Assembly: GCA_035048485.1 (NCBI GenBank)
Contig: CM068590.1
Location: 434,001 to 498,000, forward strand
Length of the DNA: 64,000 bases
From: Pteria penguin
Lineage: Eukaryota > Mollusca > Bivalvia > Pterioida > Pteriidae
Direction: 5' to 3'
Both the position numbers and the translations under genes were made by a program. This document shows positions 14,580 to 27,100 of this stretch, piece after piece (position 1 is the first letter of the stretch; every line of letters begins with the position of its first letter). The notes beneath the pieces were generated by a model. That model worked only from the letters and a program-made list of their open reading frames with translations, searched no databases and was not told the DNA's origin.

Positions 14580-15600
14580 GAGCCCAGTTAGCTCATCTAC
14601 CTCTTTTAACGTTTGGGGTGGAAATATAATATAGATTATATAACATAGATCTCTTACCTACTATTTTGCTGGGAGTTGACAATAGCTTTTATCTGCATAT
14701 CAATATTTACAAGTTTCTGACAACGTATTGAATCTTATATATATATTTTTTTCAACAGAAATTCTGTTTTTGACAACATGATAGATAGCAATACGCAGGA
14801 GTCTCAATTATACTCACATGATTATATTTATAAGTAAACATTTCTCTCTAAATGAGTTCCTTGTATTACGATTTCCTGGCGTCTTTATAACAATGTTAAC
14901 CTTCTACAAGAAAGCTAACGCAGAATTAATTATGTTCCCACAATGATTTATATAGCAAAGTTTAAAAGACCAGTATTGACTCGATGAGCTATGACAAGTT
15001 TTGTTGTAGAGCGTCCACAGTTGCTGCCTGAATTCTTAAAAAAACTCATTGTTACCATGGCTATTATTATCTATGTTAGAAAAATAGGACAATTGTTTTG
15101 AAGGGACATGACATCTAAACCCTACTAGGACACTATAAAGAAACAGAACAGTACATTCTTTATTTTATTTGTGCTGTATTTGGGTGTGTTTAACTTCAGA
15201 TATGGGCAGGACTTTAGATAATATCTATAAACAAAGACAAAAATATATAATCTATAAGCAGGCGGACGACAGTCATTTTGCAATGTAGAAACGGTTAATG
15301 AACTCATGAATATCTCATGTAATAAGACATGCCGTGAGTGAGTATTAATTTTCTTTGTATAATTCTGTTATATCACTCTTTACACATAAATTCCATTTTA
15401 CTGCATCTTTTATAACATCTATGTTCTGATGTTATGTGGTTGTTTTCACATTCAATTACAAGCAATCCTTTTTTTTTATTTTAATTGAGTTGTGTTTATT
15501 TTGTTTTATTTTTGTGTAACATAGCTAAATATCTCAAATTACCCTTGTAGTCTACTTTACAGACACATTGATTCACCTGCACGTTTGCATAAAGGAGTTC
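14580..15600. other. No gene seen
   Basis: AT-rich spacer between two minisatellite arrays. Confidence 0.5.
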
Positions 15601-15619
15601 GCAATAAATTCCTGTGGAA

Positions 15620-17135
15620 GGTTATTACAGTCTTATCATATTCCTGCTTGTTGTCGTGCGGCTATAACACTCGTTATATTACAGTCTTATCATATTCCTG
15701 CTGGTTGTCGCGCGGCTGTGACACTCGTTATATTAAAGTCTTATTATACTCCTGCTTGTTGTCGTGCGGCTATAACAATCTTATATTACAGTCTTATCAT
15801 ACTCCTGCTGGTTGTCGTGCAGCTATAACACTCGTTATATTACAGTCTTATCATACTCCTGTTTGTTATCGTGAGGCTGTGACACTCGTTATATTAAAGT
15901 CTTATCATATTCCTGCTTGTTGTCTTGCGGCTATAACACTCGTTATATTACAGTCTTATCATATTCCTGCTTGTTGTCGTGAGGCTGTGACACTCGTTAT
16001 ATTAAAGTCTTATCATACTCCTGCTTGTTGTCGTGCGGCTATAACAATCTTATATTACAGTCTTATCATACTCCTGCTTGTTGTCGTGCTACTGTGACAC
16101 TCGTTATATTGAAGTCTTACCACATTCCTGCTTGTTGTCGTGAGGCTGTGACACTCGTTATATTAAAGTCTTATCATATTCCTGCTTGTTGTCGTGAGGC
16201 TGTGACACTCGTCATATTACAGTCTTATAATATTCCTGCTTGTTGTCGTGAGGCTATAACACTCGTTATATTACAGTCTTATCATAGTCCTGCTTGTTGT
16301 CGTGAGGCTGTGACACTCGTCATATTACAGTTTTATCAAATTCCTGCTTGTTGTCGTGAGGCTGTGACACTCGTTATATTAAAGTCTTACCATATTCCTG
16401 CTTGTTGTCGTGAGGCTGTGACACTCGTCATATTACAGTCTTATCATATTCCTGCTTGTTGTCACGCGGCTGTGACACTCGTCATATTACAGTCTTACCA
16501 TATTCCTGCTTGTTGTCGTGAGGCTGTGACACTCGTCATATTACAGTCTTATAATATTCCTGCTTGTTGTCGTGCGGCTAAAACACTCGTTATATTACAG
16601 TCTTATCATACTCCTGTTTGTTGTCGTGAGGCTGTGACACTCGTTATATTAAAGTCTTATCATATTCCTGCTGGTTGTCGTGCGGCTATAACACTCGTTA
16701 TATTACAGTCTTATCATATTCCTGCTTGTTGTCGCGCGGCTGTGACACTCGTCATATTACAGTCTTATCATATTCCTGCTTGTTGTCGTGAGGCTATAAC
16801 ACTCGTTATATTACAGTCTTATCATAGTCCTGCTTGTTGTCGTGAGGCTGTAACACTCGTCATATTACAGTTTTATCATATTCCTGCTTGTTGTCGTGAG
16901 GCTGTGACACTCGTTATATTAAAGTCTTATCATATTCCTGCTTGTTGTCGTGAGGCTGTGACACTCGTCATATTACAGTCTTATCATATTCCTGCTTGTT
17001 GTCGCGCGGCTGTGACACTCGTCATGTTACAGTCTTATCATATTCCTGCTTGTTGTTGCGCGGCTGTGAGACTCGTTCTATTACAGTCTTATCATACTCC
17101 TGCTGGTTGTCGTGCGGCTGTAACACTTGTAACAC
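15620..17135. repeat. Minisatellite, 54-bp unit, about 28 copies
   Basis: Units read CTCGTTATATTACAGTCTTA, TCATATTCCTGCTTGTTGTC, GTGAGGCTGTGACA. Because 54 is a multiple of three, the array keeps a long open frame (16025-17182) repeating AVTLVILKSYHIPACCRE. No start context, splice sites or composition support it as a gene. Confidence 0.93.
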
Positions 17136-17334
17136 TTTTTGAATCTCTGGATGTCCGGAACATTTTACTAACGTGTGATTGATCTGAGCAATCGTGATAA
17201 CAATGGCAAGCAAGCAGAGAGCACTGACTATTCCTTCTGAACAGCTTTTTCCACCGTGAGTGGGATAATTTGACTAAGTGTTCTTGTCTCCTTCATGCGC
17301 TAATATGTCTTTATTTATGTATTTACTTCCTCGA

Positions 17335-17525
17335 CTTGATAATTTGTTACAGGACTTTTACGACGGGCGTTGTATGTAACCAGGGGACGATTACACCTCC
17401 CGGGCACCTGGTCTCACCTTGATTTAATTGGGGTTAGCATTTGTCTAAATATGACACTATACACGATATTGTCTTTTATTCCATGGACTACGAGATATGG
17501 TTAACCCTTCGCTACTTCTTCGTTG
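17335..17525 (+). mobile_element. Solo 3' tail of a Penelope-like element
   Basis: Contains GACGGGCGTTGTATGTAACC, CCTCCCGGGCACCTGGTC and a terminal block ending ATTCCATGGACTACGAG, nearly the same as 26085-26265. It is likely a 5'-truncated retrocopy; no coding part is seen. Confidence 0.5.
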
Positions 17526-17559
17526 TTTACTCTCAGGGGTCAATGTAAATGTCACTGTA

Positions 17560-17755
17560 TCAAAGTATTAGATACCTTGTGCTATACTGATACGGTGCAG
17601 GGTCAGGTAGCCCTAGATACCTTGTGCTATATTGATACGGTGCAGGGTCGGGTAGCCCTAGATACCTTGTGCTATACTAATACGGTGCAGGGTCGGGTAG
17701 CCCTAGATACCTTGTGCTATATTGATACGGTGCAGGGTCGGGTAGCCCTAGAGTA
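17560..17755. repeat. Minisatellite, 45-bp unit, 4 copies
   Basis: Units read GATACCTTGTGCTATATTGA, TACGGTGCAGGGTCGGGTAG, CCCTA; nearly identical copies. Confidence 0.92.
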
Positions 17756-18179
17756 GTCACTCATTCCATCAGATACTGGGTACATACTTTCTCCTGGAGT
17801 CTATAGATATCCAGTATTTTATATGCCAAAATTACACAACATACGATGCATATGATGTGGGTAGACCACACAAGACCCTTATTCCTCTCTGACATCTTGC
17901 TTCGCCTCTGAATCATTGGGCATTTTAAGAGGTCTGATTTACATTTCCTCTTGTCCAACTTTGTAACTCTTCTATCTTTGTGATCCAGGGATCAGTGTTT
18001 TTCTCTTGATCTACATGTTGTGAGACATAAAGTGACCGTGAGGTCATTACATTTTATCATCATTTGCCGATTTGTGTTTCCAACTATCACTTTTTATTGC
18101 CACAGGCTTACTAAGGGGTGATATCACGCTGCTGCCGTATACTCTGTATAGCTTGTAATTATTATTTATTTCTACTTAA

Positions 18180-18410
18180 GTGAGCAACCATTTGATTTTT
18201 ATGGAAGGGGGGGGGGGGGCAGGAAGACATTTAACAGGCCTGAATATTTCTTTTGGCAAGTTTCAGAGCCGGATTATTTTTTTTTTAATTATTTATTGTT
18301 ATTTATGTTATTTTTTCCCCAAAATTTGAACCGGACTTTTTTTGCTTCCCGCCCCCCCCCCCCCCCTCCCCCCCTTCAAAATAAAAAAAAATCAAATGGT
18401 TGTTCCCTAA
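18180..18410. mobile_element. MITE-like inverted-repeat element
   Basis: GAGCAACCATTTGATTTTT near 18182 and AAATCAAATGGTTGTTCCC near 18392 are inverted copies, each followed inward by a G-run or C-run. The 3' end motif recurs alone near 19060-19074 (ATATGGTTGTTCCCTAA). Confidence 0.5.
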
Positions 18411-18538
18411 TCGAAGGGCAAAAATTTTCCCGTCTAGCAATATAGGAAATACCCGAAGAGCTGGTAAGAGTATACCGGACATGAGGTCAGTGGAGGTATA
18501 GTATATATGGTAGCCGCCCGAATGTCTGCCGGAAGTTT

Positions 18539-18642
<104 letters not shown>

Positions 18643-18673
18643 CACAGGTAAGCGATAACGATACTAAAACAAT

Positions 18674-18722
18674 TAAAAAATTGCCAAATTTTCGAAGCAA
18701 TCTGCTTCTTCTTCAGGACACA
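18674..18722 (-). ncRNA. Hammerhead-like core of a second type
   Basis: Minus strand CTGAAGA, stem II GAAGCA-GAT-TGCTTC, GAAA, then a small AATT stem. Stem I pairing was not found, so it may be a decayed Penelope-type hammerhead or coincidence. Confidence 0.35.
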
Positions 18723-18828
18723 CACATACAAACACTTACATAAATATAAAGACACGAAAAGAAAGATAGAAAATATATACAAAGCACTAGTCTAATAAAA
18801 ACTGGTTTCTTGAATTGGTTACTTATTG

Positions 18829-18922
18829 AGCGTTTCTCTATGCGCTATCTAATAGGAAAAGTTTCCTATTAGATAGCGCATAGAGAAACGCTATCTAATA
18901 GGAAAATTTTCCTATTAGACAG
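18829..18922. repeat. Double palindrome (two adjacent hairpins)
   Basis: A perfect 31-bp inverted repeat (18829-18859 with 18862-18892, 2-nt loop) is followed, sharing its end, by a 16-bp inverted repeat (18891-18906 with 18907-18922, one mismatch, no loop). All arms contain CTATCTAATAGG. Confidence 0.9.
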
Positions 18923-18929
18923 CGCACAG

Positions 18930-19980
18930 AGGTATAAAATATAAAGTTTGTTTAGTTGCGCCCCATATCCCACGCACGCTACATTTCATGGATAAGTGAA
19001 CAAAAAATCGAACTTGCAAAAGCCTTCCTCACACACCACCCTCCCCCGCACTAGAATCATATGGTTGTTCCCTAACTCTTGGATTTCGCCATAGTTGGCT
19101 AAAGGGTAGCTTTAATTAATTTAAATATTAAGTCACATACCACTGTCTTGTTCAAGTAACTTGATGCCAGCACTGGAATAACCAAATGTTGCATGTACAT
19201 TAATGGAAAATTCCACGACTTTAGTGAAACTCTTATATTTCACTTAAAAACTTCCCATAATGCAGGAAATTTACAATTAATCATTTAACGGAAGATATAA
19301 AAATTCATATTGTAAGGGGGAAAGATCATTAAAACATTCCACGCGCTTTCAAGCTGCAATTTGACATTTAAAGATTTTCTCTTAACCATCAACCATTTAG
19401 AACTTAAACGAGATGCTTAATAATATCCAAGCTGACAGCTCATCGCCAATAGCTGTCAAGCTTAAACAATTAAGATATGTATCCTTTCGATTATTTTATG
19501 TAAATAGATACATATAAGTGACTTAACATAGGTAATCTGAGACAGGGAGCTCTGGGTTATGATCGTAACGCTGTAGAGTAAATGGCGAACAACTTCTCCC
19601 TGTCAACGTCTCCGTGACTCCCCTGTCAGAGCGGACCATTATTCATCATAGTTCAGGTAAAAGTGATAATAAGCATATCATTGATATAAATCTTAGCGAA
19701 AATGTTTACCAATAACGTAATATAAATGTTTTATGTATAAATAATCCTGAAGCGTGTGCAACTTTATCTACGTAGTGATGTTAATTACAAACTAATTGAC
19801 AATAAAGAGAATTGTGAATCATGGGCAAATTATAACTATCTCCCTTTATTATAATTTTACCGTGCAAAATTCATAATAATTTGTTAGAATAGACCACATA
19901 TTTTATGTAAGCAATTTGTATGTTTTATACTTGCTTCTTCCTTTACTAGATTTGATTTCGTGTGGTTCTCATCCCTTGAA
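18930..19980. other. No gene seen
   Basis: AT-rich spacer; contains a solitary MITE-end motif near 19060. Confidence 0.5.
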
Positions 19981-19981
19981 G

Positions 19982-19982
<1 letters not shown>

Positions 19983-20061
<79 letters not shown>

Positions 20062-20096
20062 CATTGTTATTATTATCATCATCATCATTATTTTTT
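19983..20096. repeat. (ATT)n microsatellite
   Basis: About 80 bp of ATT, then ATC units and a T-run. Confidence 0.95.
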
Positions 20097-20619
20097 TTTA
20101 TTTTACCCGGGATCGATAGATCGAAGGCATATTAATTTTGTCCTGTCGGTCTGTCTGTTTGTATGTCTGTTTCTTTTTGTCTTTTGTAAACTTTAACCTT
20201 GGTCATAACTTTTGAACACTGAGAAATAGAGACTTCATATGTGACATGCATACTCAACCAATGAGGACCTTTCATATGACAACTAGGTCGATGACCTTCT
20301 GAACTTAACAATTACCTTCACGCTAAAAATAACTTTTTGGACTTTGTTGCCTCCGTGACTTAAAATCGCATAATTTCTTGGACGGTTTACTTTAGATGAC
20401 AAAATTAATACAAAATTCTATGATTAATAATTGTGCAGGTAATAATACAAGTAACTTCCTAGAAAACCAAGCAAATATAATAGATGTTCTTTAGAATACA
20501 AATATATGGACGAGCTGTTTATATGATATGGTTTACCCTTCGGTACTTCCTCATTTATTAATTATGACTTTTATGTCTTGGATTTAATTCAAATCCAGTG
20601 TATTGTAGACAAACATGTT

Positions 20620-20950
20620 ACATATATTGTCTAGTAAACGTAAGTCCTAATGGAATACTTATATTCCATTCTTCTCTGACAAAGTCGTCAAAATCTAATT
20701 TATTGCAAAAAGTAGTTTCTTTTAAGATCTGTCCGATTAAAAGATACAAGTTTATTTCTTCAACTTGAATTTCCTGTTTGTTCATTCTCTCTCGAAAAAA
20801 AAAAAGGCATATAAATTTCGAAACATTTGTTCCTTTGATTTTTTTGTTCATTTGCGGTGAGTAGGAATATGAGCATGCTAACTTGTTTGCCACGCCAATC
20901 GAGAAACAATTATCACTTAGATTGACTTTTAAAACTTGTGCCTCACGTGC
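20620..20950 (-). repeat. Dispersed repeat fragment
   Basis: Shares the block TTTGCGGTGAGTAGGAA ... CACGCCAATCGAG with 58.9 kb (TTTTGCGGTGAGTGGGAA ... CACACCAATTGAA). Confidence 0.45.
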
Positions 20951-21041
20951 AGTGTAATGGAATATGTGTGATATATTTGTATGTTAATGTTGAGAAATTC
21001 TCATACTGTCGAATCAGATTTTCTTTTTCTCTCTTACTCAG

Positions 21042-21141
21042 AAAGCCACAATGAATACACAGAAATACCGGGTTTTGACTTTCGTTGTAACAGTACTCAC
21101 ACATCACGTGATCAGCCAGTATGATGGTCGTTCTCATAAAG
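21042..21141 (+). CDS. Gene 1 signal-peptide exon
   Basis: A strong pyrimidine-rich acceptor ends at 21041, the ATG lies 9 nt later at 21051, and a gtcagt donor follows 21141. The 30 codons encode a basic start (MNTQKYR), a hydrophobic stretch and VISQ, a plausible cleavage site. The exon ends in phase 1, exactly what the VWA exon needs. A 5' UTR exon must lie upstream and was not located. The alternative start at 21454, inside the next intron, also gives a hydrophobic leader fused directly to the VWA frame. Confidence 0.65.
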
Positions 21142-24100
21142 GTCAGTATTCATCAAAATCTCAGCAAGCATGTCCATATATAACAAGAAATCTAACTGTA
21201 TCTGTGAGTTGTATTGTTCTTCTCAATTGAGTGTAGTTTTACACAGAAATTAGTTGAATCCGTCTGTCTGGTGTACGATATAAGGCTGATCTCAGTCCAT
21301 GAGAATCATATAGCTGTATGTACACAAATCTCAAAATAATTCCATGAATTAACAGTAATGGCCCTTATACACTGCACATTATTACAGATTGTGTATATAT
21401 ATCATTATGTAAAGTAACTGCACCAAAGTGTCAGGGAAAAGTAATTAATAGTTATGAAATATCTTGCTGTAATACTAATACTAATAGAAATAAAAATATT
21501 TTCAGACTGTAGAGAGAAAGCTGATGTTGTGTTTTTGTTAGACGGCAGTGATAGCATTTCTGACGCAGAATTCAAAAAAGAAAAAGAAATAGTGATAAAC
21601 GTTATTAGAGACAGCAGTATAGGAGCGGACAGCATTAGAGTTGGTGCACTAGTGTTCAGTTCTGATTTAGGAGACTCAGTTGATCTTTCAAATCTCGGTA
21701 GCAATGACGTTAGTAACGCAGTTTGGTCGTTGACACAACCACAAGACGGCAGCAGATTAGATTTAGGTATAAATCAGGTAGAGAGAATGTTTTATCAAAA
21801 TGGGCGAAAGGATGTACGACATATTGGAGTGATCATTACAGACGGTAGATCAAAATACCCGGATGCCAGCCAAGGTGAAAGCGAGGCTATTAGAAATATC
21901 GGAATCATGATTGTTACTGTGGGGGTGGGGCGTCTGATAGATGATGCAGCCATGATGAATTTGGCAACAAAACCTGAGATGTATGTACCCAATGAACCTG
22001 TCTTAGACATCGTGCAAAGATTAGTCAAGATAATCAGATCATTATCAACAGACTGGTGTGCAGGTAAGATGAACTACTTTAGGTAGAAAACAAGCTATAA
22101 CGATCATCAATCTGATTAAAACCATATCTTTATTCCGCTTCTGTATTTGTCCAATTTTGGATAAATATCTGGCAAAACTCCGTAAGGGGTCATGTTCTGG
22201 TGAACTCTGAAATTCAGCCAATCAGTGGATTGCCTACAAATTCCTAGGGATGAAATTAACATCCTCAGCTTGCGTGACCTACAAGGTAGTTTTTGAACAG
22301 TGTTTGTTACATATTGCGTCACTATCACGTGCCTAGCCGAGTCATTGATTGGCTATGGGGAATAACGGTTTCGGTGACTGAGACGTCATTAGAGGTCAAC
22401 AGAACATGACCCCTTATGGGGTTTCGCCACATCTTTATCCGCAATGGGACAAATAGATAAGCGGAATATAGATATGGCTTTAATCAGATTGTGACGATGA
22501 TATGAAAAGGCTAAATTTGTACAAGTTCGAGTTATACTAAATAGTTTTGATATTGATAGAGTTCACAGTATAATGTAGTTGACATGAATAAAACAATATA
22601 ATCAAATCAGATCGGTTTCAGTCATAAATTTATGTGTACATTACAAAAGAAGCAGAGCTTACCATTTGTTACATCAGTCAATATAAGGCCAATTCAACTT
22701 AATTAGTAAATTAACTTCCAGGGTCACCAACATATTCGGCTGGTGGGAGGATTTAAACTTTTAATTTTTATTTTCTGAGAAAAAATTATAGATGACAAAA
22801 GTGTTCTTGTCAGCAGATGAGTGTCATATAATGCCCTTATTTCAACAGCTAGATGTCGATCTATTCTTTTCCCAGGATTCCAGGTTAGTCTTAAATTTCA
22901 TTTCTGAACTGTTAATGGAATCGAAAGTTTAAATACCGGACTCAGACACGAAAAATAATCGTAAAAAAATAATTCTGGATGGACCGGGTTTTTTTAGGGA
23001 TGGGCAGGGTTGGTTATTTATCAATTAAGTTGAATTGCGTATTGTAATAGATTAAAATGTAATACAGGTTTCACTTGTTGTATAGAGATTTATCAATAAA
23101 TAAGGGAAATTATATAATATTTAAAGTTGTAGTACCACATGTATGAGAAGCATCCGTAAGTTAAATTAGAAAATTATGTAATATATTAAAATCTGCATCG
23201 CATGTACTTAAGGGGTCCATCAGTTACATTTGTCAGTATAATCAACACTTCGAAATATATTGGTTCTAGGGCACTACTGTAATGCATAACTGCACTACAT
23301 TCATTTCAGTTTTGTCATACTGGCATATTAAGCTGTGTGTAAGTAGTAAGAAAAAGATTCTGATCAACAATGTTAAATGAATTTATGAAACATATAGACT
23401 GTAAAATTAACGTACGGATTAACACACTGATGCATATATTAATATACATTTAATAGTGATTTGTTTACACAAAGCTCTGTCCTAAGATAGATTCATTACT
23501 TCGTATACTGAGGTCAGTGTGGTAGTGAAGTTCCTCTTCAAATATTCATAATTTCGAATTCCACAGTTTAGGCCTTGAACATAATTAAAGAAATATAAGT
23601 TGTCGAAATGCGCATATGTTTCATCACTTCGATGTATGTGTGTTCAAATGTTTATATTAACAGTTTCATTAATACGTAAGCGAGAAAGAAGAAATGAAAA
23701 GCCATCTGACTTCATTTTCTTTGTCCTTTGTAATGTAAAATGCAAAGACAAATGTGACTGGCTCTATGTCTATGTGGCACCCACAACGATAGGGCTAATA
23801 TCAATTACAAAATCGCTAAAATCTGAACTATCAAAGAGCAAAGTCCTTTATAACATTCTAAGATGAATAAAACAAAGGAAGGTAGTATAGAGTATAGTAA
23901 CGTCAATTATGTTGTCGCAGTTAAAAAAAATAATAAATAAATAGAATAAAATACCCAATAACAAGTTGGATTATATCATCCTTATATAAATTGACAAATG
24001 TCAAGGTCATCTACACAGAAATAGCAGGGTATTTTACGTAACTATGTGATTCTTATCAGAACTGAAGTTGTTCATTTCCTTCCACAATTATATTTGATTA

Positions 24101-27100
24101 CCCGAGGTAACTTTTGTGATTGAAATAGAAATGCCACTTTCTCTCTGATCTGTGGTTTGTTCTGTTTGTTATATATACAGATAGATTTATAAGAAGTAGA
24201 TCATTGATATTTTACCAGAGGCACATGGTGCAATGGAACATATAGCTTAGCCATTCATATTGCTAAAAATTCATCATAATATAAGCATTCATAATAGTGA
24301 AGTGATATAGCCAAATTAACAGTAGAAAAGGTATTTATTTCTTACCTGAGATTTCAGTTATTAACCAAAAGCATCATAGGTTTCGGAATTCAAGAGAAGA
24401 TAATGTTTTGATAAAAAGAACGATTTACTCAGAAGAAGTGTTTGTGAAAATTTCACTATGAAAGTTATTATATTATCTAAATATTTATAATGAAGATTTT
24501 GAAGTTGTTTGAATGTACCTAGACTTTAGTGAATGACAAATTCATTGAGTAATCAAATACAATTCGTTTCAATAAAAAGAATATGCATACTTGTATTGGA
24601 CACTTGCATATATAAAATGATGTAATTATCTATCGAAAATATGTTTCAGTGCGCATATATATTTATCCTTTGACCTATCAGCTGTAATAAACTGTCGTTC
24701 CTTATTCTCCATATGGAGGAATATTTATTAAATTTTAAACGTGTTCTTTGATTGCTGCTTTGGTGAGTGGGCTCGACAAGCAACGAATGATTTTTACGAA
24801 GTGATGATTTTACTACCTTTATTGACCGAAATTTGAGCTTATTCTCCTTACATGTCTGTGACGACTTTGTCATACCATAAATTTTAGTCCGATTTTTTCT
24901 TCCCTTTATTCTTTAGGGAATTCTTCATAAAGATTTCTTTTCCCATTTTTCAGAAAATAAGTATAAGTTGCGTATATGTTTAAATACGCTGACATATAAC
25001 TTTGTTCTCAGATGATTATCAGCTTTTTAATCTGAAGACCGATCTGAAAAAAAAATGTATTGTTTTGTTTATACAAACAACTTTGATGTTGAATTTGAAT
25101 GCATTCAACTTTATTCGACATCATACGGATTGTATTAAGAGGCTTTAATCTAAACTATATAAGTAATATAGGGTTATTGACCTCTTATAAGAACTAAAGA
25201 TCCTGCACAAAACCATCATCGTATTAACGTCAGACATCAGTATCTGTCAATCTATAGCCTTAAAACATTGGTTAAAATCTCAGTGGAGTGTGCATATTTT
25301 ATGTTATGTTAATATATCTACTTTAACATAATAATCCAAACAGCGTTTTCTAGTAGGACATTTGTTAAATAAATATAGAACACACATACCTTTTAATTTT
25401 GTGTACCAGATGCGCTTTTCGACAACTTATGTCTCTTCAGTGATGTTCGAGGCCGAATGATTAGAATTCTCATAATATATAAATATTTGAAGAGCAGTGT
25501 TGAAATCAAAATGACCGAAAAGTGAACCAAAGAATCTATCTAAGGACAGAGCTATGCATGAGGGAGATACTCCTTAGTTTTAAAGTGATTTACTTAATTT
25601 GATTAACTGAAAATTTGAAGTGTATATTTCATGTTTATAGTTTCTTATATTTGTTTATTAGGTACCAAGTATAAGACTAAACTCCCAAGACAATTGTTAC
25701 AAGTTACGAGTTACAAACGTAAAAAATGATCATAATCCTGGTCTCCAATTTCGGATGTTGAATATCAATGAAGAACAATCACAGCACCGTATCATACAGC
25801 TGATTCCTTGAATCCAATTAATCTTTCGAAATCTTTGTGTATCAAGGGTTAATTTTGAGTATCGTCATAAATGAATGAAACTGAGAGAATATGTCCTTTC
25901 CCCCTTTCTTTAGATGAATATTGAAATGATATAATAAGAAATCATTGTCATGGAAAATAAAGAGTTTAAAGTTAGTGTATCAGTTAAGCGAATAAAGAGA
26001 AAAGAATATGAAAAGATAAAACAATTTCATTCTCCTAATTATATACACTTAATTACCTCCTAAATTTGAAAGGTTGTTGCATGACTTTGCGACGGGTGTT
26101 GCATGCAACCAGGGGACGATTACTCCTCCCGGACACCTGATCTCACCTCGATTTTATTGATGTTTGCATTTGTTTGAATATGACACTATTCGCGATATTG
26201 TCCATTTATTCCATGGACTATGAGATATGGTTTACTCTTCGGTATTTCTTCGTTTTTTACTTTGATATTATGTATGTTAATAGTCCTGGTGGGCAGTACA
26301 GATGTTCTAATAAAGATGCAAGTTTGAAACATAATTCTTGAGTTTAGTTTGAATTTTGTTAGATTGTATAAACAAGGATGGTTATTTCTTGAGTCAAAAT
26401 TTTCAACCTTGTAATTCCGATTCATTAATACAAAATAAAGAGAGGGACACAGTTCAAACGGTAGTAGAATCGGCCCTCGGGAAAAAATGTCCCTGTTTCA
26501 AAACCGACTTGTTACTATTCGGCGTTTTCGTAGGAATGGATGCATATAATTCTCTTTTCATTATATTTTTTGAAAGGATTGACTTATCCACCAACAACTT
26601 CAACAACCACTACCACCACAACACCAGCACCAACCACAACCCGCACGACAACAACAACCAGAACGCAAAGACCCCTACCTCTATTTACCGCCCGCCACTC
26701 GTATCAGGAATATCAGAAAACGAATCCTCCTTATCAAATCCACAATAACAATCATCATATAGCTACCTCCAGTCTGTCTAACAAAGCACCAGCTCCTATA
26801 GACGTACAGACGGACACTCTGCCTAGCACTGGACATTGGATGAAGTCTAATCCGGCTGAGAAACCGTGGTGGGAGACTCAGGCTGGTAACGAACTCGGCT
26901 GGGGCGGAAATAGAGGTTCTTGGAAGCAAAATCAGATAACGAGAACACCAGAAACAAAGTATCAGACTAATACAAAATCATCATGGTATTCTGTAACGGA
27001 TAAACCATGGGAGGGTATCTACAGAAATCCAGTACAATCCATCAAACTCTTTGATATAAAAATACCTATTCAGATTCCTCATATTATACGAGGTTCCCGT

